This document shows, piece by piece, positions 19,914 through 25,634 of a DNA stretch of 25,634 bases. The DNA comes from a virus. The DNA lies in IMG/VR virus record IMGVR_UViG_3300043446_003888, positions 1 to 25,634 of that record; one strand, written 5' to 3'. Position 1 is the first letter of the stretch; every line of letters starts with the position of its first letter. The notes beneath the pieces were generated by a model. It saw nothing but the letters and a program-made list of their open reading frames with translations. It was not told the origin of the DNA and searched no databases. Made by a program: the position numbers and the translations under genes.

Positions 19914-20912
19914 ATGCCTCAAACCTTTGAACGCAATCAAGTCGGCAAGCGCGAATCGCTCTCCGATGTGATCGCCGTCGTGGATGCTAAATCCACCCCC
20001 CTTATCACCTCCATCAAAAAGGGCTCTGACCCTGCCAACAGTCTCTTTAGTTGGCAGGCGGATGCCTATGCTGCCCCGCAAGCGGGCGGTGTGCCGGATG
20101 GTAGCGATGTCTCCACCACCGAAGACGCCGCCGAAAACCGTCGCCTGCTAAGCAACTACACCGAGGAGTTTCGCCGCACCCCCAAGGTTAGCAAGCGTAG
20201 TGAACTCTCCGACGTAGCAGGCATTGGTCTGAAGAAAGAGATGGCTAAGGCCATCGTCAAAAAGCAGATCGAGCTGAAGCGTGACATGGAAGCCGCTTTC
20301 AGCAGCGACAACGTGGCACGCGCCGATGACGGCACGGTGGGCTATCGCACCCACGGCCTTGGCTCGTGGATCGCCAGCTCCGCGCAGGCGGTGCTGCCGG
20401 TGGACACGCTTTTCCGCACGCCCTCCGCCAGCCTCAACAACACGGCCATGGCTAGCCTCACGACGGCGCTCGTCAATGGCGTCATGGAATCGCAATATGG
20501 GCAAGTGGGAAAAGAAACCACCTACATGCTCATCTGCGGCACGGCGCTGAAGAAACAGTTCACGAACATGGTAGGCTATCAGCCGGATGTGGCCAGCAAC
20601 ACTGCCATCAAGCGCACCCAGCGCGGCGACGAAGGCAAATGGATGGACAATATCCAGATCTTTAGCGGCGACTTCGGCACCTATGAGCTGATGCTTTCCA
20701 GTTTCCTCGGCTGGAATTACAGCACTGGCACCAACAGCACCCAGCGCGGCTACGCTCTGGACATGGACATGCTGGAGCTTCGCTACCAGCAGCCTGTGAA
20801 GTATGACCCACTACCGGACCTTGGCGGTGGCCCTCGCGGTGTGCTCAGCGCCATCGTTGGCTTGTGCGTCAAAAACCCGCGCGGCCTGGCCAAGTTCCAC
20901 GCCACCTCGTAA
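19914..20912 (+). CDS. major capsid protein, SU10/DUF5309-like
   Basis: The 332-residue protein starts MPQTFERNQVGKRESLSDVI and continues DAKSTPLITSIKKGSDPANS. This start and the FSWQADAYAAPQAGG segment match my memory of the SU10-type major capsid family (DUF5309), an HK97-fold coat protein. Further features are a helix with LKKEMAKAIVKKQIELKRDM and a late beta-rich part (NIQIFSGDFGTYELML). The start has a very good ribosome site, GAAAGGA with a short spacing, as expected for an abundant protein. A strong terminator follows the gene. Confidence 0.85.
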   Translation: MPQTFERNQVGKRESLSDVIAVVDAKSTPLITSIKKGSDPANSLFSWQADAYAAPQAGGVPDGSDVSTTEDAAENRRLLSNYTEEFRRTPKVSKRSELSDVAGIGLKKEMAKAIVKKQIELKRDMEAAFSSDNVARADDGTVGYRTHGLGSWIASSAQAVLPVDTLFRTPSASLNNTAMASLTTALVNGVMESQYGQVGKETTYMLICGTALKKQFTNMVGYQPDVASNTAIKRTQRGDEGKWMDNIQIFSGDFGTYELMLSSFLGWNYSTGTNSTQRGYALDMDMLELRYQQPVKYDPLPDLGGGPRGVLSAIVGLCVKNPRGLAKFHATS

Positions 20913-20923
20913 ACCCCTCACCC

Positions 20924-20961
20924 GCCGGGGTAAGACATCCGATGTTCTACCCCGGCTTTTT
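20924..20961 (+). terminator. strong intrinsic terminator after the capsid gene
   Basis: GCCGGGGTA (20924-20932) pairs with TACCCCGGC (20948-20956), with further inner pairing and then TTTTT. It is the best intrinsic terminator in the window. It would limit transcription of the genes after the capsid protein and so set a high capsid-to-minor-protein ratio. Confidence 0.9.
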
Positions 20962-20999
20962 CACTTCACTTTTACCCTACTTTTTGAAAGGACTTCCTT

Positions 21000-21491
21000 A
21001 TGGCTGACCAAGCAGTTACCCTCGCCACGGCCTCTAGTGCCACGCGCAACATCAAAATCGAGCAACTCTCTGCGGAGCAGATGGCCCACACGGGATACAC
21101 CCATTACTTCCGCATCCCGCATGACATCCTCAACAACGCCTCCTGGACTGGCCAGGGCGACACCGTGACGGTGACGCTCGGCAGCACCCCGGCCCGCTAC
21201 ATTGTGGATCGTGCAGCCATCGACATTAGCACCGTCTTTGCCAATACCGGCACCCTTACCGTGAGTCTCGGCACAAGCGCCAATACTGCGCTGCTCATTG
21301 CCGCCACCACGGCCAAGACGGCCGGGCTTATCAATTCGAGCGGAACGCCAGCTAATGCCTGCAACGGCACCAGTGCGGCCACGCTCCAGGCGCGCTTCAC
21401 CACGCAATCTGCGACGGGCGCACCTGCCGACATCACTGGCGGCGTGTGCGATGTCTTCATCCGCATCATTGACGTGACGGACCTCAGCTAA
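21000..21491 (+). CDS. structural protein, probable head decoration or minor capsid
   Basis: The 163-residue protein is beta- and Thr/Ser-rich (TVTVTLGSTPARYIVDRAAI, GTLTVSLGTSANTALL). It starts after GAAAGGA with the same leader wording as the capsid gene (TTTTTGAAAGGACTTCCTTATG versus TTTTGAAAGGACACCCTTATG). A head decoration or minor structural protein is likely from its place right after the capsid gene. No family is named. The following gap (21492-21629) holds a 6-bp-stem hairpin at 21522-21543 and otherwise nothing I can support. Confidence 0.65.
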   Translation: MADQAVTLATASSATRNIKIEQLSAEQMAHTGYTHYFRIPHDILNNASWTGQGDTVTVTLGSTPARYIVDRAAIDISTVFANTGTLTVSLGTSANTALLIAATTAKTAGLINSSGTPANACNGTSAATLQARFTTQSATGAPADITGGVCDVFIRIIDVTDLS

Positions 21492-21629
21492 GGCTGGTCC
21501 TGCGCGTCACATACCCCGCTTCCGCCCGGCTTGTCATGGGCGGCACACACACCTCGGGCGGTCTCGGTTCTTTAGGTTCGCCGGGGCCGTTCGAGGGTGA
21601 GGCGGGATTTTTCATTTTTTATCATCACG

Positions 21630-22058
21630 ATGACTGAGGCCCACACAGAGACGTTTTTGGATTCGATTGCCGCTGTCGGCGGGCATGAGCTCGTGCAAGC
21701 GGTGGAAGACGAATTTCGGCTAGGCTGGGAGCGGGAGAAGGTCATGGTGCAGATGCAGCAGAACCGGATGGCTGAGGCCTGCACGCGGCTGGAAAGCGCG
21801 GCGGTGGATGGCATGGGGCGTGTGATGGCGGATGTGCCTGCGGCCTCGTATTTCTACTGGCTGCATAAAGGCCGGGCGATGGGGGAGAGCAACCTCTGGC
21901 GGCATCAAGAGTTTGTGAGCGATTTTCTGCGAGACAATCCGCAGTTTGCAGTTCGGTATCGCAGCGCGAAACCGCGCAGCGGCTGGACGCCAGAGATGCA
22001 GAGCGAACGCCAGGGCATCGTGCTTGGCAGTAAGTATGGACTGGGGGTGGCCGCATGA
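21630..22058 (+). CDS. hypothetical virion-associated protein
   Basis: From the ATG at 21630 this is 142 residues, starting MTEAHTETFLDSIAAVGGHE. It is helical and acidic to mixed (LVQAVEDEFRLGWEREKVMV, FYWLHKGRAMGESNLW). No family is recognised. Its stop overlaps the next gene start. A head-completion or connector role is possible from position only. Confidence 0.6.
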   Translation: MTEAHTETFLDSIAAVGGHELVQAVEDEFRLGWEREKVMVQMQQNRMAEACTRLESAAVDGMGRVMADVPAASYFYWLHKGRAMGESNLWRHQEFVSDFLRDNPQFAVRYRSAKPRSGWTPEMQSERQGIVLGSKYGLGVAA

Positions 22059-22747
22059 GGACCATCGCCTTCAAAACGCTGCGGGATGGGATCATGGTGG
22101 ACATCGCGGAAGGGACCGTGACCGATGTTGTGCGCTTGGCGCAGGTGACAGCGGGGATCAATCTGGCACTTGATTTAGCCTATCCCTGGCTGGCCCACGG
22201 TTGGCCCGAGCTAACCCGCGTGAGCAGCGAAACGATCACCAATCAAGTCATCAACTTAGATGCCATTGGCACGGGTTATTTTGGCACCACACGGGTGCTG
22301 CGCGTGACACGGAACCATCCGCATACTAGCGATCAACCGAGACCACTGGAGTATCAGATCACCGCTGCCGGAATCGTCGTGCGCGGGGATGACCTGCCTG
22401 CCACCGCGTATGTGGAGCACATTGACGCGCCGCCCGTGTTTGACAACACGGCTTGGGTGACGAGCACAAGCTATGCCGTAGGCGATGTGCGGCTGCAAGG
22501 CAATGACGGCTACTATTGCCTCACGGCGCACACCAGCGGCACGTTTGCCACTGATCTAGCCGCTGACAAATGGGCAGTGCTGAAGGTGCCCGCTTTTCTG
22601 AACATTCCGATTCGCACCGCTGTGGCTGCCAGCCTGCGCGGTGGGGCCGGGCAAGATCAAAGCCGAGTCGGCCTCATCCAGCTCATGGAGCGCCAACTCG
22701 AACAAGTGGCGCTGCGCTACGAAAACACTTCACTCAACACCTACTAA
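22055..22747 (+). CDS. connector/neck-like protein with carbohydrate-binding-like module
   Basis: The 230-residue protein has an outer domain split by an insert. Residues about 134-175 read WVTSTSYAVGDVRLQGNDGY, then YCLTAHTSGTF, then DLAADKWAVL. The 'YavGD.V..nG..Y.c...HtSg' pattern is that of chitin-binding/CBM5-12-type modules often carried by phage tail and head proteins. The flanking parts (IAFKTLRDGIMVDIAEG, and QSRVGLIQLMERQLEQVALR) are likely a connector or neck fold. The gene overlaps its upstream neighbour and is probably part of the virion surface. Confidence 0.65.
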   Translation: MRTIAFKTLRDGIMVDIAEGTVTDVVRLAQVTAGINLALDLAYPWLAHGWPELTRVSSETITNQVINLDAIGTGYFGTTRVLRVTRNHPHTSDQPRPLEYQITAAGIVVRGDDLPATAYVEHIDAPPVFDNTAWVTSTSYAVGDVRLQGNDGYYCLTAHTSGTFATDLAADKWAVLKVPAFLNIPIRTAVAASLRGGAGQDQSRVGLIQLMERQLEQVALRYENTSLNTY

Positions 22748-22756
22748 CCTCCTCTT

Positions 22757-23023
22757 ATGACTGGACCCACCGACCTCGCAGGCAACGTCGCCGCCATGAA
22801 TGGCATTACCACGGAGACCGGCACCACCGCCGTCACAGGTGATTTCTTCGCCATCCAGGTGCTGGAAGCTGCCACCTTCACCACCTTCACGGAGAATGCC
22901 GGGGATGGCGATGCCATGACCGGTTTCAGCATTCCGGCCGGCACGATTCTCTACAATGGCAAGGGCATCACCGCCTTTACCATGAGCAGCGGCAAGGTCC
23001 GCGCCTACAAACGCCGCATCTGA
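22757..23023 (+). CDS. small structural-looking protein
   Basis: The 88-residue protein is rich in Thr, Ala and Gly with beta-like repeats (TTETGTTAVTGDFFAIQVLE, AATFTTFTENAG). It begins after a short CCTCCTCTTATG leader. A short virion protein next to the connector is plausible, but no family is recognised. Confidence 0.6.
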   Translation: MTGPTDLAGNVAAMNGITTETGTTAVTGDFFAIQVLEAATFTTFTENAGDGDAMTGFSIPAGTILYNGKGITAFTMSSGKVRAYKRRI

Positions 23024-23032
23024 TTCCTGCGC

Positions 23033-23758
23033 ATGTTTCTCGCCCTCAGCCAAGCCCTGCCTGTGTATCGTGTGACCGGCGCTCCAGCGCCGCAGCCGCC
23101 GGTCTCGGGTCCGCTGATCTGGTTGGATGCGAATCAGGAAAGTTTCGCGGATGGAGATCCGGTGGGGCAGTTCACCGATCGCAGCGGGAATGGCAACCAC
23201 TTCACCAGCAGCGGCACGGCGCGGCCCACGTTCAAGACAAACCGCATCAACAGCCGGCCCGCCGTGCAGGCCGATGGCGTGGACGATGACATGCTGCTGA
23301 GCAGCCTGGTATCCTGCTCAGCCTGGAGCTTCTTCATGGTCGGCAAGCTGGTGTCCGACACCGGGGCCAAGAACGTCGTCGGCATCGATGATTACAACCC
23401 TGATGGCACTTACATCCTGCTGCAATATAATGGCAGCAGCGTGTGCAACATCAACGCGAATGCCGGCGGCATCAACCAAGCCACGATGAGCGTGGGAAAC
23501 AACTTTGCCTACTGCATCACGGGGAACAGCACCACGGGCACGCTGCGCGCCAGCAACAACACCAATGGCAGCACCAGTGCAAACTACAGCAAGGCTGCGG
23601 CGCCGATGCGCCTGTTCCGCCGGGGGGATGGCTTGTTTGTGAATTACGAGATCGCCGAGCTGCTGTTTTACAACAGCGTGCTCTCCAGCACGGACCGCAC
23701 CACGGTGTGGACCTACTTTAACACGCGCTACGGCACCGCCATCCCTGCCACGCCATGA
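23033..23758 (+). CDS. LamG/concanavalin-like adhesion protein
   Basis: The 241-residue protein has the sequence features of a LamG-type beta-jellyroll: LIWLDANQESFADGDPVGQF, then DRSGNGNHF, then RPAVQADGVDDDMLL. The closing part EIAELLFYNSVLSSTDRTTV and WTYFNTRYG matches, from memory, LamG-like domains in verrucomicrobial and planctomycetal proteins. It would serve as a tail-fibre or host-surface binding protein, probably sugar-binding. There is no clear signal peptide, although the N-terminus FLALSQALPVYRV is hydrophobic. It overlaps the next gene by 4 bp. Confidence 0.7.
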   Translation: MFLALSQALPVYRVTGAPAPQPPVSGPLIWLDANQESFADGDPVGQFTDRSGNGNHFTSSGTARPTFKTNRINSRPAVQADGVDDDMLLSSLVSCSAWSFFMVGKLVSDTGAKNVVGIDDYNPDGTYILLQYNGSSVCNINANAGGINQATMSVGNNFAYCITGNSTTGTLRASNNTNGSTSANYSKAAAPMRLFRRGDGLFVNYEIAELLFYNSVLSSTDRTTVWTYFNTRYGTAIPATP

Positions 23759-24078
23759 TCCGCGCCCTCCTCATCATCACGGCCGAGCATCTGGCCAGTG
23801 CCCGCGCGCTGGCCACCGTGCCGCCCTTCAGCCTCAGCGAGGCCGAGGCGCAGCAGATGTTTGTGCCGGCGGGCAGCCCCACCGGGGATGCGCCTGCCAC
23901 GCATTTCTGGGCCAGCGGCGCATTTGATGACGCCACCTGGCAGGCCCTGCAAGACCTGGCCGCCGCGCTGCCCTGGGCCGAGGCGCATCAATACGACCTC
24001 GAGACGCAACCTGCGTATCCCTACAACCTGCTGGCCACGCTGGGCCTGCAACCCATGAAACCACCCCCCATGCCCTGA
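23755..24078 (+). CDS. hypothetical protein after the adhesin
   Basis: The 107-residue protein starts MIRALLIITAEHLASARALA and has a mixed alpha/beta pattern. The ends (KPPPMP) are proline-rich. It overlaps the preceding stop (ATGA). I recognise no family. It could be a tail-fibre chaperone, which often follows fibre genes, but there is no direct sign. Confidence 0.55.
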   Translation: MIRALLIITAEHLASARALATVPPFSLSEAEAQQMFVPAGSPTGDAPATHFWASGAFDDATWQALQDLAAALPWAEAHQYDLETQPAYPYNLLATLGLQPMKPPPMP

Positions 24079-24082
24079 CGCC

Positions 24083-24319
24083 ATGCCCCCGCCTGACCTC
24101 TGGAACGAACTCGCCTCCGCCGGACTGCCGGCCCTGCTCATGGCCATGGCCGTGTGGTGGCTGCAAAAATCCAACCGGGAACTGCTCACCGAACTGAACC
24201 GCGAGCGCACCGACCGGCTCGATCTCATGCAGGAGCAGATCGCCAAGTGCGAGGACGACCGCGCGAAGCTCTGGCAGGCGCTCATGCGCCACATCGGCGA
24301 TGCCAATTTGAACCCATGA
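24083..24319 (+). CDS. holin-like membrane protein 1
   Basis: The 78-residue protein has one hydrophobic segment (LASAGLPALLMAMAVWWLQK, residues 10-29) and a charged helical tail (NRELLTELNRERTDRLDLM, QEQIAKCEDDRAKLW). One N-terminal membrane segment followed by a coiled coil resembles BhlA/UviB-type holins and some spanin partners. It precedes a second membrane gene and the amidase, the layout of a lysis cassette. The start and stop overlap or closely follow the neighbours. Confidence 0.55.
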   Translation: MPPPDLWNELASAGLPALLMAMAVWWLQKSNRELLTELNRERTDRLDLMQEQIAKCEDDRAKLWQALMRHIGDANLNP

Positions 24320-24693
24320 AAACCCTCCTCACCTACCTCGTGGCCCGCCTTGGCGAGCCCTCCACCTGGCGCGGCACCTTTGCCCTGCTGACCGCGCTCG
24401 GCATCAGCCTCCAGCCTGACCAGGCGGCGGCCATCACCTCTTTTGGCCTGGCGGCCATCGGCCTGATCAATGTCTTCCGCCGGGAGCAGGCGCTCAAGGC
24501 GCTGGCGCTGCTGCTGGCGGTGCTGCCGCTGGCCTCGTGCTCCACCACGGCAGGTGGTGACAAGACCTTCCTCGGCATCACCGCCTCCGGCTGGCTGGCA
24601 GGTGGGAAGGCCGCGCTGGTGAGCGCCGGGCCCATCCTGCTGCAAGAGCGGGCCCGCACCGCCGCCAAGAATCCCCGCGCCGTGCAGCCCTGA
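24316..24693 (+). CDS. holin-like protein ending in a lipobox segment
   Basis: The 125-residue protein has two hydrophobic segments in its first half (STWRGTFALLTALGISL, about 16-32, and AAAITSFGLAAIGLINVF, about 37-54), like small phage holins with the phrase 'STWRG...ALLTALG'. Then KALALLLAVLPLASC (61-75) looks like a lipoprotein signal with LASC as the lipobox, followed by a soluble tail (STTAGGDKTFLGITASGWLA). This joins a holin-type unit to an Rz1-type outer-membrane lipoprotein in one frame. An internal start for the lipoprotein part is not obvious (no ATG). It overlaps its upstream neighbour by 4 bp. Confidence 0.55.
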   Translation: MKTLLTYLVARLGEPSTWRGTFALLTALGISLQPDQAAAITSFGLAAIGLINVFRREQALKALALLLAVLPLASCSTTAGGDKTFLGITASGWLAGGKAALVSAGPILLQERARTAAKNPRAVQP

Positions 24694-24709
24694 CCTCACT
24701 CACCCTCCC

Positions 24710-24937
24710 ATGGAAAAGCGCTTCAGCAAAACGATCACAGGCAAGAGCGGCCGCAAGAAGACCGTGAAATACGGGCAGAAGGGCAGCACCATCGGCCCCA
24801 TTGGCAGCGCCCGTGCGGATGCCTACTGCGCCCGCAGCAATGCCATCAAGGGAGACTGGCGCAAGGATGCCAACAGCCCGAACAACCTCAGCCGCCGGAA
24901 GTGGGGCTGCGTGGGCAGCCGCAGCGTGAAGAAGTAA
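24710..24937 (+). CDS. small basic phage protein (AYCARS..GDW..NSPNNLSRRKW type)
   Basis: The 75-residue protein is strongly basic at both ends (KTITGKSGRKKTVKYGQKG, SRRKWGCVGSRSVKK), with a centre DAYCARSNAIKGDWRKDANS and NSPNNLSRRKW. This centre is, from memory, a recurrent phage motif with no assigned function. Two Cys residues may form a link or bind metal. It sits inside the lysis cassette and may have a structural or DNA-binding role. Confidence 0.6.
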   Translation: MEKRFSKTITGKSGRKKTVKYGQKGSTIGPIGSARADAYCARSNAIKGDWRKDANSPNNLSRRKWGCVGSRSVKK

Positions 24938-24957
24938 CCCATGCCCCCACCACCGCC

Positions 24958-25065
24958 ATGCTCTCCGCGCTCCACACCCTCAGCCAGGCCGCCGTGATCG
25001 TGCTGGTGCCCACCGCGCTGGTCCTCTTCGTCTTTGCCGTCTTCTACCTCGTCCGCCCCAAATGA
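24958..25065 (+). CDS. 35-residue single-pass membrane peptide
   Basis: A 35-codon ORF starts at 24958 and ends in a TGA that overlaps the amidase start (ATGA at 25062-25065). The peptide has a hydrophobic core (AAVIVLVPTALVLFVFAVFY, residues 11-30) and a charged end (LVRPK). The tight coupling to the endolysin gene makes it credible as a lysis-related membrane peptide, possibly a holin or antiholin. It is too short for most gene finders. An ATG at 24941 in another frame is not used. Confidence 0.6.
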   Translation: MLSALHTLSQAAVIVLVPTALVLFVFAVFYLVRPK

Positions 25066-25634
25066 AACTCACCTTGTGCATTGATCCTGGTCACGGCATG
25101 AGCAATCGCCGTGCCGGTGTGTATGATCCGGGGGCGACGGTGCGTGTGGGCAACACGGAGATCACCGAGGCGGGCATCGTGATGGACTGGGCGAACGAGC
25201 TGAAAATCCAACTGGAGATGCTGGGGGCTAAAGTGATCCGCACGCGCATCAATTCGAGTGATGTGGCACCGGTGGGTGAGCGGGCCTCCATCGCGCACCA
25301 GTATGGCTGCGCGGCTTTGATCAGCCTGCATTGCAATGCGGCCAATGGCAAGGCGAGCGGGACGGAGACGTTTTACCGTAACGCCTCCAACGCCAAGCTG
25401 GCGCAAGCCTGCAATGACGCCGTGCGGCTGGCGCTGGGCACGAAGGATCGCGGCATCAAGACGGAGACCGCCAGCCAGCACAGCCGGCTGGCCGTGCTGA
25501 ACTTTCCCACCGCCTGCCTCATCGAGCTGGGGTTCATCGACCACGAGGGCGACCGCGCGCGCATGATGGACCAGCAGCTCATGCTGCTGGCCTGCCAGCG
25601 CCTGGCCGAGACCATCCTCACCCTGTCAAACCAT
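25062..25634 (+). CDS. N-acetylmuramoyl-L-alanine amidase (endolysin), 3' end beyond window
   Basis: The first 191 codons are open to the window edge and no stop is seen. The sequence is an Amidase_3 domain: LCIDPGHGMSNRRAG (zinc ligand H11), NTEITEAG (E36), ALISLHCNAANGKASGTETF (H90) and TACLIELGFIDHEGD (catalytic E155). These four residues are the known zinc and catalytic set of the family, which cleaves the amide bond between MurNAc and L-Ala. There is no N-terminal signal, so export would need a holin, as provided by the adjacent genes. The domain is nearly complete here, so little should be missing. Confidence 0.9.
   Translation, partial: MKLTLCIDPGHGMSNRRAGVYDPGATVRVGNTEITEAGIVMDWANELKIQLEMLGAKVIRTRINSSDVAPVGERASIAHQYGCAALISLHCNAANGKASGTETFYRNASNAKLAQACNDAVRLALGTKDRGIKTETASQHSRLAVLNFPTACLIELGFIDHEGDRARMMDQQLMLLACQRLAETILTLSNH

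Overview
The window reads as most of the genome of a temperate, short (roughly 25 kb or more) tailed phage, or a prophage of the same layout, with high G+C. The likely host is a member of Verrucomicrobiota. This rests on family resemblance: TPETDA/ERDEA coiled-coil proteins, phage ABA-sandwich and zinc-ribbon small proteins, and a 'SFVIRISSF'-type dispersed repeat that I remember from verrucomicrobial genomes. It is an inference, not a measurement.

Left end (1-1740): two tandem copies of a 72-bp repeat, then the 3' half of a tRNA-Leu(UAA) gene (222-278) with no 5' half, then a tyrosine recombinase reading away from it. A tRNA 3' half next to int with phage-like DNA on both sides is what an attP site looks like, so the sequence may come from a free or circularised phage genome.

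Leftward block (1783-4509, minus strand): a small AT-hook/ribbon-helix-helix-like protein, a zinc-ribbon protein, an ABA-sandwich protein, an ArdC-type antirestriction protein and an HTH repressor-like protein. Several intergenic gaps here are copies of one another (shared leaders and a shared 11-bp-stem hairpin), so the block looks cassette-like.

Rightward early block (4532-11097, plus strand): tightly overlapping genes. They encode small early proteins, a double-HTH excisionase-like protein, a DUF1376-type replication protein with seven exact 11-bp iterons inside its gene (probable origin, as in lambda O), a DnaB-type helicase, a ParB-like protein and a small protein with an SSB-type acidic tail. 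A short A7-8/G5-6 element occurs four times in this block, always encoding Lys-Lys-(Lys/Glu)-Gly-Gly-Ala and always containing a possible slippery heptamer.

Packaging and structure (11110-24078): putative small terminase, large terminase, a group of small TPETDA and HTH accessory genes, a well-formed promoter, portal, scaffold, major capsid protein (SU10/DUF5309-like), a strong terminator, then head and connector proteins, one of which carries a chitin-binding-like module, and a LamG-like adhesion protein. No tape-measure or long-tail genes are seen, which fits a short-tailed phage, although genes beyond the right edge are unseen.

Lysis (24083-25634): two holin-like membrane proteins, one ending in a lipobox segment, a small basic protein, a 35-residue membrane peptide and an N-acetylmuramoyl-L-alanine amidase that is still open at the window edge.
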